This document shows positions 1 through 7,083 of a stretch of 9,320 nt of DNA, piece by piece. The notes beneath the pieces are model-generated. The model saw only the letters and a list, made by a program, of their open reading frames with translations, had not been told where the DNA came from and did not search any database. The DNA is from JANNHP01 sp031404455 (GTDB lineage Bacteria > Planctomycetota > JAJSAM01 > JAJVHW01). The stretch is taken from assembly GCA_031404455.1 (NCBI GenBank), contig JANNHP010000308.1:1-9320 (forward strand), in the 5' to 3' direction. The translations under genes and the position numbers were made by a program. Position 1 is the stretch's first letter, and each line of letters begins with the position of its first letter.

Positions 1-299
1 CGCGCCTTGCCCTCGGCGCCGAAATCCTCCGCCGCAGAGATGTGTCGAGGTTCGGACGCTCGTCGCGCCCGGCCCGACTTCAGCGATCGGCTGCGTTTCG
101 CGCCGATGAGCGCGAACCCCTCGTGAATTGTCCGGGCTAAGGCTCGCAAGTGGGGGTTCCTCCGTGGCCGGGCGATGACGGGGAGAGCGTAGATGTCGGC
201 ACCGGCCCGCGCCGTGTTTTCCGGGGTGCGTGCCGATCGGCCGGGCCTATGCTCCCGGCGTCCGCGCGCCCCGGCGGCGCGCCTTCCACGGAGTCCGAG
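1..299. other. Upstream region without an assignable gene
   Basis: I see no supportable gene here. Two + strand frames stay open from the window edge, to a TGA at 124-126 and to a TAA about ten bases later. Either could be the tail of an upstream gene, but neither tail resembles a family I know. No convincing promoter or T-rich terminator is visible. A short GC stem (240-245 with 254-259, 8-nt loop) lies about 40 nt before the lipoprotein start and may belong to its leader. The ribosome binding site of the lipoprotein is GGAG at 290-293. Confidence 0.5.
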
Positions 300-920
300 A
301 TGCGCCCCATCGTTCGAACGATCCTCGCGGTCTCGCTGGCGCTCGCCGGAGGCCTCTCCGCGGGCTGCGCGAGCGACGACGCTCCCGGCGGGTCCGGCTC
401 CGGCGACGAGTCCGGCGCGGCGTCCTCGGGCGGGAACTGGGAGGACGGCGAGGCCGTCCGCGGCAACGTGTCCGTGATCTGGAAGAACCTCAATCCGGCG
501 AATCCCTCGGCGTCGGCGAGCCTCGTCAACGAGTCCTCCGAGATCGGGCAGAAGCTGAAGAGCGGCCGTGCCAGCTCGAGCGAGATCCGCGTCGTCTCGG
601 ACGCGCAGATGGGCGGGCTCCTCGCGCAGTTGAAGAAGCTCGGTTTCTTCCAGTACGCGACCGACGGCATGGGCCTCGACAACCTGCCCGACGTCGCCGG
701 ACAGCGCGGGATCGTCGTCGTCACTCAGGACGGCCACAGCAAGGGCCTCATGCTGACGACGAACATCGGTCCGGGGCCGTCGCCGACGGCGTACCGCGAC
801 TCGAAGAACGTCGTGCTCTTCGCCCACTCGCAGGTGCCCGGCTTCGACGTGAAGGCGGGGATCGGGGCGCCCGACGAGCGCGTGTTCACCGCACCGAAGC
901 CCACGCTGCGCCGGCCGTGA
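300..920 (+). CDS. Small putative lipoprotein, unknown family
   Basis: The predicted product has 206 residues. The ATG at 300 has GGAG (290-293) six bases upstream and opens a classic lipoprotein signal: positive start (R2, R6), hydrophobic stretch I8-G18, then L-S-A-G-C with the lipidated cysteine at residue 23. A low-complexity Gly/Ser/Asp/Glu linker follows (about 25-45), typical of a tether from the membrane to a folded domain. The mature part has no motif I recognise. It includes an amphipathic segment near 103-123 (GGLLAQLKKLGFF) and a segment rich in short beta-strands (IVVVTQDG, GLMLTTN, NVVLFAH). Its TGA overlaps the GTG of kdsB, so the two are probably translationally coupled in one operon. 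A role at the cell envelope is inferred only from the lipobox and the kdsB neighbour. An upstream in-frame start would bury the signal peptide, so the ATG at 300 is preferred. Confidence 0.85.
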   Translation: MRPIVRTILAVSLALAGGLSAGCASDDAPGGSGSGDESGAASSGGNWEDGEAVRGNVSVIWKNLNPANPSASASLVNESSEIGQKLKSGRASSSEIRVVSDAQMGGLLAQLKKLGFFQYATDGMGLDNLPDVAGQRGIVVVTQDGHSKGLMLTTNIGPGPSPTAYRDSKNVVLFAHSQVPGFDVKAGIGAPDERVFTAPKPTLRRP

Positions 921-1666
921 GCGGCGTCCTCGTCGTCCTGCCCGCCCGCTTCGCCTCGACCCGTCTGCCCGGCAAGCCCCTCCTCTGCGAGACCGGCAAG
1001 TTCCTCGTCGAGCACACGTGGGAGATGGCGCGGCGGCTCGCGACGGCGACGGCGGTGATCGTCGCGACCGACGACGAGCGCATCGCCGCGGCCGTGCGCT
1101 CGTTCGGCGGCGAGGTCGCGATGACGTCGCCCGCGTGCGCGACCGGCTCCGACCGTGTCGCCGAGGTCGCGCGGACGCGCACCGAAGACCTCGTCGTCAA
1201 CCTGCAGGCCGACGAGCCGGAGTTCGATACGGGCGACGTGGACCGTCTCGTGCGCGCCATGCAGGCGGAACCGTCCCTGCCGCTCGGTACCCTCGCGGCC
1301 GCGGCGGAACCCGGCGCAGCCGCGCGCAACTCGGTCGTGAAGGTCGTCTGCGACCTGCGGGGGCGGGCTCTCTACTTCTCGCGGGCCGAGATCCCGCACC
1401 ACCGGGACGCGGGCGCCGAGGAGGCTCCGACGCTCCGGCACGTGGGCGTCTACGTGTTCCGGCGCGAGGCGCTCATCGAGTTCACGCGCCTCCCGCAGAC
1501 GCCGCTCGAGAAGGCCGAGAAGCTGGAGCAGCTTCGCGCGCTCGAGCACGGATGGCCGATCCGCGTGCTCGTCGGCAGGCACGCTCCGGCGGGGATCGAC
1601 ACGCCCGCCGACTACGCGGACTTCGTCCGTCGCGCGAGCGTTTCTGCCGGGAAGCCCCCCGTCTGA
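917..1666 (+). CDS. kdsB: 3-deoxy-manno-octulosonate cytidylyltransferase (CMP-Kdo synthetase)
   Basis: The predicted product has 249 residues, the usual length for KdsB. The enzyme activates Kdo with CTP to give CMP-Kdo and pyrophosphate, the sugar donor for the lipopolysaccharide inner core, in the cytoplasm. Visible family motifs in order: the nucleotide-binding start PARFASTRLPGKPL (9-22, with R11 and K20), ATDDERI, TGSDRVAEV, the metal/nucleotide motif LQADEP (96-101), YFSRAEIPH, HVGVYVFRREAL, LEKAEKLEQLRALEHG and GIDTPADY near the C-terminus. In the families I know the fourth motif is usually QGDEP, so Ala98 replaces a common Gly; D99 is kept. The GTG start at 917 overlaps the lipoprotein TGA (918-920) and places PAR near residue 10, as expected. 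pyrG follows after 17 nt and supplies the CTP substrate. KdsB is separated from related cytidylyltransferases by the LEQLR and GIDTP segments. Confidence 0.93.
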   Translation: MSGVLVVLPARFASTRLPGKPLLCETGKFLVEHTWEMARRLATATAVIVATDDERIAAAVRSFGGEVAMTSPACATGSDRVAEVARTRTEDLVVNLQADEPEFDTGDVDRLVRAMQAEPSLPLGTLAAAAEPGAAARNSVVKVVCDLRGRALYFSRAEIPHHRDAGAEEAPTLRHVGVYVFRREALIEFTRLPQTPLEKAEKLEQLRALEHGWPIRVLVGRHAPAGIDTPADYADFVRRASVSAGKPPV

Positions 1667-1683
1667 ACGACACTGTCACACCG

Positions 1684-3375
1684 ATGGCGAACGCAGACCT
1701 GAACGGCTCCCCTCGAAGTCCGGTCAAGCACATCTTCGTCACCGGCGGGGTGACGAGCTCCCTCGGCAAGGGGCTCACCTGTGCCAGCCTCGGCATGCTC
1801 CTCGAGGCGCACGGCCTCAAGGTCGCGATGCAGAAGATGGACCCGTACATCAACGTCGACCCCGGGACGATGAACCCGTTCCAGCACGGCGAGGTCTACG
1901 TCACCGCCGACGGAGCCGAGACCGACCTCGACCTCGGCCACTACGAGCGCTTCACGCACGCGAAGATCAACCGCCACAGCAACTACACGACGGGACAGAT
2001 CTACAAGTCGGTGATCGAGAAGGAGCGCCACGGCGACTACCTCGGCGCCACGATCCAGGTGATCCCGCACATCACCAACGAGATCAAGGACGCCATCAGG
2101 AAGGCCCGCGACGGCGTGGACGTGGTCATCACGGAGATCGGCGGCACCATTGGCGATATCGAGTCACTTCCCTTCATCGAGGCGATCCGCCAGTTCGGCT
2201 TCGAGGAGGGCAAGGCGAACTGCCTCTACATCCACCTCACGCTCCTCACGTACCTGCGCGCGGCGGGCGAACTGAAGACCAAGCCCACGCAGCAGAGCGT
2301 CGGCAAGCTGCGCGAGATCGGGATCATCCCGGACATCCTCGTCTGCCGCAGCGAGATGCCGATGACCGACGAGATCCGGCGCAAGCTCTCGCTCTTCTGC
2401 CAGGTCGAGCCGCGCGGGGTGATCGAGGAGCTCGACGTCAAGAACACGATCTACGAGGTTCCGATCGACCTCGCGGCGCAGGGCTTCGACGCGCTCGCGA
2501 TCGAGAAGCTCGGCCTCGGCGATCGCGTGCACGCGCCGGACCTCTCGAAGTGGCGCGCCATGGTGGACGCCTACATCCACCCCGAGCGCGAGGTGCGGAT
2601 CGCGGTCGTCGGGAAGTACATCGAGCTGAACGACGCGTACAAGTCGATCTACGAGGCGCTCCAGCACGGCGGCATCCCGTCGAGGACGCGCGTCAAGATC
2701 GAGAAGGTCTCCACCGACCGCGTGGACGTGAAGGACCCGGCCAAGGTGCTGTCGGGAGTCGACGGCGTGCTCGTGCCCGGCGGCTACGGCGAGCGCGGCG
2801 TCGAGGCGAAGATCGCGGCGGCGCGCTGGGCGGGGCAGAACGGCGTCCCGTACTTCGGCATCTGCCTCGGCATGCAGTGCGCCACGATCTACGCCGCGCG
2901 CGAGCTCCTCGGGCTTGCGGGCGCGTATTCGCGCGAATTCAACGAGACGTGCGAGGCGCCGGTCATCGACCGGATCGAGGAGCAGCGCAAGATCTCCGAC
3001 AAGGGCGGCACGCAGCGACTCGGGAGCTACCCCTGCCGCGTCTCGAAGGACAGCATCGCCTTCCGCGCCTACGGCAGCGAGCTCATCCACGAACGCCACC
3101 GGCACCGCTACGAGTACAACAACGTCTATCGCAACGACCTCGTCGCGAAGGGCCTGAAGGTGACGGGCGTCTACGAGAAGCTCGACCTCGTCGAGATCGT
3201 GGAACTCGAAGGCCATCCGTGGTTCGTCGGCGTGCAGTACCACCCCGAGTTCCAGAGCCGGCCGACCGAGCCTCACCCGCTCTTCCGCTCGTTCGTCGAG
3301 GCGGCGTCGCGCCACCACGCGCGGCTCGAGCTCCCTTTCGAGGAGCACGGAGTCACGGACCTGGCGGGGGCGTAG
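1684..3375 (+). CDS. pyrG: CTP synthase (glutamine hydrolysing)
   Basis: The predicted product has 563 residues, slightly longer than the usual 530-550 because of about 14 extra residues before the conserved KHIFVTGG. The enzyme makes CTP from UTP, ATP and glutamine. The N-terminal synthetase domain shows the P-loop TGGVTSSLGKG (20-30, with K29), KMDPYINVDPGTMNPFQHGE, TDLDLGHYERF and EIGGTIGDIESLPF. The C-terminal class-I glutaminase domain shows VPGGYGERG, the nucleophile in FGICLGMQ (C394), GGTQRLGSYPC, HRHRYEYNN and the catalytic pair in YHPEF (H520, E522), so both activities look intact. The ATG at 1684 is the only good start near the conserved N-terminus, but it lacks a clear Shine-Dalgarno, so translation may depend on coupling to kdsB. 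The second position of VVSS is Thr here (V-T-S-S), a mild variant. The DUF1844 gene follows after 4 nt. Confidence 0.97.
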   Translation: MANADLNGSPRSPVKHIFVTGGVTSSLGKGLTCASLGMLLEAHGLKVAMQKMDPYINVDPGTMNPFQHGEVYVTADGAETDLDLGHYERFTHAKINRHSNYTTGQIYKSVIEKERHGDYLGATIQVIPHITNEIKDAIRKARDGVDVVITEIGGTIGDIESLPFIEAIRQFGFEEGKANCLYIHLTLLTYLRAAGELKTKPTQQSVGKLREIGIIPDILVCRSEMPMTDEIRRKLSLFCQVEPRGVIEELDVKNTIYEVPIDLAAQGFDALAIEKLGLGDRVHAPDLSKWRAMVDAYIHPEREVRIAVVGKYIELNDAYKSIYEALQHGGIPSRTRVKIEKVSTDRVDVKDPAKVLSGVDGVLVPGGYGERGVEAKIAAARWAGQNGVPYFGICLGMQCATIYAARELLGLAGAYSREFNETCEAPVIDRIEEQRKISDKGGTQRLGSYPCRVSKDSIAFRAYGSELIHERHRHRYEYNNVYRNDLVAKGLKVTGVYEKLDLVEIVELEGHPWFVGVQYHPEFQSRPTEPHPLFRSFVEAASRHHARLELPFEEHGVTDLAGA

Positions 3376-3379
3376 GGCC

Positions 3380-3670
3380 GTGGCCGCGAACCCGGCGGGC
3401 GAGCCGTCCGCGCACGAGCTCCCGCCGCCCTCCTTCGACGTGCTCGTGCAGGTGATCGCGGCGCCCGCGATGGTCCACCTCGGGCTCGTCGCGAACCCCG
3501 CGAGCGGCAAGATCGAGAAGAACCTCGAGCAGGCCCGCTGGCACATCGATCTCCTGCACGTTCTCGAGGAGAAGACCCGCGCATCGGCCTCCGAGCCGGA
3601 ACGCGCGCGGATGAACCAGCTCCTCTCGCAACTGCGAAATGCGTACACCGTGCAGCTCACGCGACCGTAG
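3380..3670 (+). CDS. DUF1844 family small protein
   Basis: The predicted product has 96 residues. It matches my recollection of the DUF1844 family: a short variable start, then FDVLVQVIAAPAMVHLGLV, the motif NPASGKIEKNLEQARWHIDLL (about 37-57), a helix with LEEKTRA, and a final helix MNQLLSQLRNAYTVQL. The family is small, cytosolic and of unknown function; all-alpha structure is my inference. The GTG start at 3380 is 4 nt after the pyrG stop, with purine-rich GGGGGCGTAGGG before it, so the gene belongs to the lipoprotein-kdsB-pyrG operon. The oddity is its 3' end. Bases 3589-3670 are repeated as a stand-alone fragment at 7042-7123, the first 42 bp without a single difference. The last 40 bp (3631-3670) may therefore be an imported replacement for the native gene end. 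Confidence 0.85.
   Translation: MAANPAGEPSAHELPPPSFDVLVQVIAAPAMVHLGLVANPASGKIEKNLEQARWHIDLLHVLEEKTRASASEPERARMNQLLSQLRNAYTVQLTRP
3589..3630 (+). repeat. 42-bp direct repeat, left copy, inside the DUF1844 gene end
   Basis: This 42-bp block is identical to 7042-7083, at a spacing of 3453 bp. It encodes SEPERARMNQLLSQ in the DUF1844 reading frame. The match starts sharply: the base before differs, although a weak GG match persists just upstream. It ends sharply at the CAA/CAG codon. It resembles the common core of an attachment site at the 3' end of a target gene. Whether it is a real att site depends on finding an empty site in a relative. Confidence 0.85.
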
Positions 3671-3692
3671 CGGGCGAGTCGGCGGGGACGTG

Positions 3693-3847
3693 AGTGGCCG
3701 TCCCGAAACAACTGACGCACTCTGTCACGCGGCTTGCGCGCACCGTGATGCTCAGGAGGGCGCTCTTCGCCGGCAAGCCGCGCGCCCGCCTTGCAGGCAG
3801 CTCCTCGGCCGCAGAGGAGTTGCGTCACTTGTTCCGGGACGGCCACT
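3693..3847. repeat. 155-bp block bounded by 27-bp inverted repeats
   Basis: The left arm 3693-3719 begins AGTGGCCGTCCCG. The right arm 3821-3847 ends CGGGACGGCCACT. The two are reverse complements at 25 of 27 positions. Between them lie a perfect 10-bp inverted pair, CGCGGCTTGC (3728-3737) with GCAAGCCGCG (3773-3782), a GCCT-TGC-AGGC stem (3788-3798), and a CTCCTC / GAGGAG hairpin (3801-3806, 3814-3819). The layout suits a small non-autonomous element (MITE-like), a folded recombination site, or a large structured leader RNA. I find no target-site duplication outside the arms and no transposase. It sits wholly inside the 3453-bp inserted interval, 13 nt before the cargo ATG. Confidence 0.75.
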
Positions 3848-3852
3848 AAACT
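3824..3852 (+). promoter_or_regulatory. Tentative promoter for the cargo gene, possibly leaderless
   Basis: TAAACT at 3847-3852 matches a -10 element at four of six positions, with a weak -35 candidate GTCACT at 3824-3829 (17-nt spacing). Its start site would fall at about 3859-3861, on the ATG itself. That agrees with the absence of any Shine-Dalgarno before 3861 and suggests a leaderless mRNA. The -35 overlaps the right arm of the long inverted repeat and the -10 begins at its last base. The call is weak because such matches occur by chance. Confidence 0.25.
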
Positions 3853-3860
3853 CCCGCGCC

Positions 3861-6800
3861 ATGAGCAGGAACGGCATCAGCGGACCCCGGGCAGCAAGAT
3901 CGATCGCACTCGCCGTCGCGGCGCTCCTCGGCGCGCATGCGACGGCGCGAGCCGAGGTCCTCACCGTGACCGTCGGCACGGATTCGGTGACTGCGCCGGC
4001 GACCGGGTCGCTCCGTCAGATCCTGGGCGTGGCGAAGCCGGGCGACACGATCCGCTTCGCGAGCCCGTTCGTCATCGTGCTCGATCCCAGGGACTCCATC
4101 CTCCGGATCGACTCGACGATGACCGGGCTCACGATCGAGGGCCCGGCGGAGATCCGGTCGGGCAAGGTGAACGTCACCGGGGACGCGATCACGATCACCG
4201 GCATGCGGTTCACGGACGCGTTCGTCGAGGCGGGCGATCCCCGGGACCTGAGCTCGGTGACCGGGCTCAGGACCGATGACTTCGTGTTCCGCGGGAACAC
4301 GCTAGCGGGCGCGTCGCGGCTCGAACTCGTCGTCCTGAGGAACGCACGCGTCGAGGGGAACACCTTCGACGTGCGGAACCCGGGCGGGTCGACGGCGGTC
4401 TCCGACGGCTTCAGCGAGGGCTCGCGCTGGACCGGCAACACCTGGACCGACACGTCCCTCGGCGGTTTCGCCGAGGACGACTGCACCGACTTCGTGTTCG
4501 AGGCCGGGAACAAGGTCGTGGGCGACGCGCGCTTCGCAACGCGATCGGGCCTCATCGCCGGCAACGAGTTCGCCGGCGCCGTCGCCGTGACCGAGTCCGA
4601 CCTCGACCCGGTCGGCCCCGTCACGCTGACGGGCAACACGTGCCGCTCGATCCGCACGATGCGTGCGGACATCGTGGTCTCAGGGAACACGGTGTCGGGC
4701 GTTTCGGGACTGACCGCGAAACTCCTGGCGAAGAGGGCGGCCCTGGAAGTCACGATGCCGAAGACCGGCGCCGGCGGATTCCTCCACGTGCTCGCGAACA
4801 CCGTCACGGCGCCGCAGGGCTGGGGCGCGGGCCTCGCGGTCGGCGGCACCACGAAGACGACGGAGCTCCGGGCCGAATCGAACACGGTGACCGGCGCGGT
4901 GCCTCGGGGGTTGCACGTGATCACGTCGAAGGCCGCCACCGTGTCGCGCAACACGGTCAACGGCAACGGCGTGGGCAAGGCGGGCGGCGGCATCGTGATC
5001 AGCGGCGCGGCCGTGGGCGGCGTCACCGTGGAAGGCAACACCGTGACGGGCGCCACCGCGGCGGGCATCAACCTGCTCGGCGGTTCGGGCGACGTGACCC
5101 TGCGCGACTCGACGGTGACGGGATGCACCGGCGCCGCGCTGACGGCCGCCCGCGACTTCATCAGCGAGAACGGCAAGTTCACGACGTCGGCAACCGGGAT
5201 CGTGGTGGCCAAGAAGGTCCGCGCCACGGTGCGCGGAGGGTCCGTGACAGGGAACCGCGACGCGGGTGTGTTCGCGGACGCCGGCGCAACGCTCGAGGTC
5301 GCGCGCACGGCGTTCGGCGGCAACGGCGGCGCCGGTCTCGACCTCTCGCCGGGCGGCGTCACGCCCAACTCGAAGAAGAAGACCGCGAACCGCAACGTGG
5401 GCTGGCCGAAGGACCTCGTGTTCGACGAGGAGACCGGCCGCGTCACCGGGAAGTCCGAGCCCGGAGCGCGCATCGATGCGTACGCCGTGGAGGAGGGCGC
5501 GCGCGACGGCAATCCCGCGAACGGCGAAGGCGTCCTCTGGCTCGGAGAGACCATCGCCGCCGCCGATGGGACCTTCAGCTTCCCCGATGCCGGCCGCGCG
5601 CCCTGTCCGCCCTCGAAGACGCTCACGTTCACGGCGACGCGCCTCCCCGGGGACGGCATCACCTTCAACGCGCGGATCGAGACGTCGGAGTTCTCGGATG
5701 ACGTCGAGTGCAAGGGCGGGCCGGAGATCGTGCTCGTCTCGCAGAACAGCGCCGGCGTCCCGGGCGACCAGCCTCTCTACGACATCGCCCCGGCCGGTCT
5801 GCGAAGCCGCAACGTCTCCGACGACGGCCGCGTCGTCGTCTTCGAATCGAAGGCCACGAACCTCGTCGCGGGCGACACGAACGGGCTGATCGACGTCTTC
5901 CTGCGCGACACCGTCGCCGGCACCACGATCCGCGTCAGTCGCACGGCGGCCGGAGGGCAGATCGAGCCGTCCGTCGGCGTCAACTCCGAGGCCGCATACG
6001 GACCCTCGCTCAGCAGCGACGGCCGCTTCGTGGTCTACGAGACGCGATCCGATTCCGTCTCGGGGGAGGACGGTTCCAACCCGGCGGTGATCCTCTTCGA
6101 CGCGCAGACCGGCGTCAACACGGTCGTCGCCAGCGCGAAGGGCCAGACCGTTCCCTACCCCAGCGGCAGGTTCTCGCTCTACGACGGTCGGGGGGGCGCG
6201 ATCTCGGGCGACGGGAACGTGGTGGCCTTCTCCTCGCTCGGTGCCGACTGGGTTCCCGGCGACGCCGGTGACGACTACGACATGTTCGTCTGGACCCGCG
6301 CGAGCGGCGCCTACGAGCGGATCACCGTGACCTCCGCCGGCGGCGACCCGCAGGGCGGGAGCAATCCCGCCAATTGCGGCCATCCGCGCCTCAGCCACGA
6401 CGGACGCTTCGTGGCGTTCTACTCGAACCACGACCTGATCGGCGGCGGCCCGCCGGGGCCGAACGTCGGCGTCGTGCGCGTGTGGCTGCGCGACCGCCAG
6501 GCGGGTACGACCGAAGTCGTGAGCCTGACCGAGACGGGTGCCCTGAGCTTCGGGTTCGACCCCTGGGTGAGCGACGACGGCCGCTTCGTCGCGTTCTCCA
6601 GCACCGCCGCGTTCGTCGCCGCCGACACGAACGGTGTCGAGGACATCTACCTCCGCGACCGCCAGACGGGCGCGACCACGCGCGTCTCGCTGGACGCGGC
6701 TGGCGCGCAACGCGTGAGCCGGAGCCACTCGCCCGCGATGTCGGGCGACGGCCGCTTCATCACGTTCCTGTCGATCGGCAGCTACACGTTCCCCGGCGGC

Positions 6801-7025
6801 GGCACCGTGGGGAACATCAACGACCTCTTCCTGGTGGACCGCGAGGCCGCGACCGTGGTCGAGGCCGGCGTGGGGCCGAGCGGCGAGGCGCTGGGCGGCT
6901 GCTTTTCGCCGCGCCTCTCACGGACCGGGAGCTTCCTGTACTTCGACACCGCCGCGTCCAACCTCGTCGATCTCGGCGGGCAGACGTTCGTGAACCACGG
7001 GTACCTGCGCGCGCTCGGACAGTAG
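3861..7025 (+). CDS. Secreted beta-helix / TolB-like propeller protein
   Basis: The predicted product has 1054 residues. Residues 1-31 form a Sec signal peptide (basic start, hydrophobic core 14-25, ATARA cleavage site before E32). GSLRQILGVAKPGDTIRF (49-66) resembles the entry of CSLREA-type parallel beta-helix proteins. Residues 60-500 carry beta-helix coils with recurring GNTVTG/NTVxG turns. N503 starts a linker and Ig-like domain (520-620) with GARIDAYA...GEGVLWLGET...ADGTFSFP. From 640 there are seven WD40-like (PD40) repeats, each marked by S-x-D-G-R-F-V-x-F or a variant beginning at 653, 718, 782, 845, 904, 961 and 1020. Several continue into DTNGxxDxFLRD and GTTxRVS. This suits one seven-bladed propeller. 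No catalytic residues, membrane anchor or sorting signal is evident, so a surface or extracellular binding role is inference. The ATG at 3861 was chosen for the signal peptide; the frame stays open upstream. The gene lies between the two DUF1844 3' ends, suggesting it was acquired. Confidence 0.88.
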   Translation: MSRNGISGPRAARSIALAVAALLGAHATARAEVLTVTVGTDSVTAPATGSLRQILGVAKPGDTIRFASPFVIVLDPRDSILRIDSTMTGLTIEGPAEIRSGKVNVTGDAITITGMRFTDAFVEAGDPRDLSSVTGLRTDDFVFRGNTLAGASRLELVVLRNARVEGNTFDVRNPGGSTAVSDGFSEGSRWTGNTWTDTSLGGFAEDDCTDFVFEAGNKVVGDARFATRSGLIAGNEFAGAVAVTESDLDPVGPVTLTGNTCRSIRTMRADIVVSGNTVSGVSGLTAKLLAKRAALEVTMPKTGAGGFLHVLANTVTAPQGWGAGLAVGGTTKTTELRAESNTVTGAVPRGLHVITSKAATVSRNTVNGNGVGKAGGGIVISGAAVGGVTVEGNTVTGATAAGINLLGGSGDVTLRDSTVTGCTGAALTAARDFISENGKFTTSATGIVVAKKVRATVRGGSVTGNRDAGVFADAGATLEVARTAFGGNGGAGLDLSPGGVTPNSKKKTANRNVGWPKDLVFDEETGRVTGKSEPGARIDAYAVEEGARDGNPANGEGVLWLGETIAAADGTFSFPDAGRAPCPPSKTLTFTATRLPGDGITFNARIETSEFSDDVECKGGPEIVLVSQNSAGVPGDQPLYDIAPAGLRSRNVSDDGRVVVFESKATNLVAGDTNGLIDVFLRDTVAGTTIRVSRTAAGGQIEPSVGVNSEAAYGPSLSSDGRFVVYETRSDSVSGEDGSNPAVILFDAQTGVNTVVASAKGQTVPYPSGRFSLYDGRGGAISGDGNVVAFSSLGADWVPGDAGDDYDMFVWTRASGAYERITVTSAGGDPQGGSNPANCGHPRLSHDGRFVAFYSNHDLIGGGPPGPNVGVVRVWLRDRQAGTTEVVSLTETGALSFGFDPWVSDDGRFVAFSSTAAFVAADTNGVEDIYLRDRQTGATTRVSLDAAGAQRVSRSHSPAMSGDGRFITFLSIGSYTFPGGGTVGNINDLFLVDREAATVVEAGVGPSGEALGGCFSPRLSRTGSFLYFDTAASNLVDLGGQTFVNHGYLRALGQ

Positions 7026-7041
7026 GGGCGCGACCTCGGGA

Positions 7042-7083
7042 CTCCGAGCCGGAACGCGCGCGGATGAACCAGCTCCTCTCGCA
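7042..7083 (+). repeat. 42-bp direct repeat, right copy
   Basis: This block is identical over 42 bp to 3589-3630, in the same orientation. It begins 16 nt after the cargo stop codon. It still reads SEPERARMNQLLSQ in a frame that continues to a stop at 7121-7123. Together with the left copy it bounds a 3453-bp segment that a single recombination would excise. Confidence 0.85.

Larger units (their letters stand above)
3671..3860. other. Intergenic leader of the cargo gene, highly self-complementary
   Basis: This 190-bp gap separates the DUF1844 stop from the cargo ATG and contains no gene. It is dominated by the 3693-3847 inverted-repeat block. A separate short stem, GGGACG (3685-3690) with CGTCCC (3699-3704), shares bases with the left arm of the long repeat. 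The two structures therefore exclude each other. No T-run follows either, so neither is a standard intrinsic terminator. Confidence 0.6.

Noticed and set aside
30..75. Possible tRNA T-arm (CGAG...GTTCGGAC...CTCG)
   Set aside because: The loop length is wrong and there is no matching anticodon arm, D-arm or acceptor stem around it.
3685..3719. Intrinsic terminator after the DUF1844 gene
   Set aside because: The GC hairpin is followed by GAAACAAC with no T-run.
2164..3846. Long minus-strand open frame opposite pyrG and the DUF1844 gene
   Set aside because: It lies opposite two clear genes, its translation is Arg/Asp/Val-rich low-complexity sequence, and such antisense frames are expected in GC-rich coding DNA.
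3693..3847. Integron attC site
   Set aside because: The size and inverted layout fit loosely, but the outer ends lack the RYYYAAC and GTTRRRY core sequences and no integron integrase is present.
3639..3860. 74-codon N-terminal extension of the propeller protein beginning inside the DUF1844 gene
   Set aside because: It would place non-conserved sequence, including the inverted-repeat block, ahead of a normal signal peptide. The ATG at 3861 gives a proper exported protein.
4780..5120. Repeated AACACCGTGACGGG-like words as a DNA repeat or CRISPR
   Set aside because: The words encode the recurring NTVTG turns of the beta-helix, are irregularly spaced and vary at codon third positions, so they reflect protein repeats.
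4016..6728. Long minus-strand open frames opposite the beta-helix/propeller gene
   Set aside because: The + strand protein shows a signal peptide and regular repeats throughout, while the antisense translations show no family motif.
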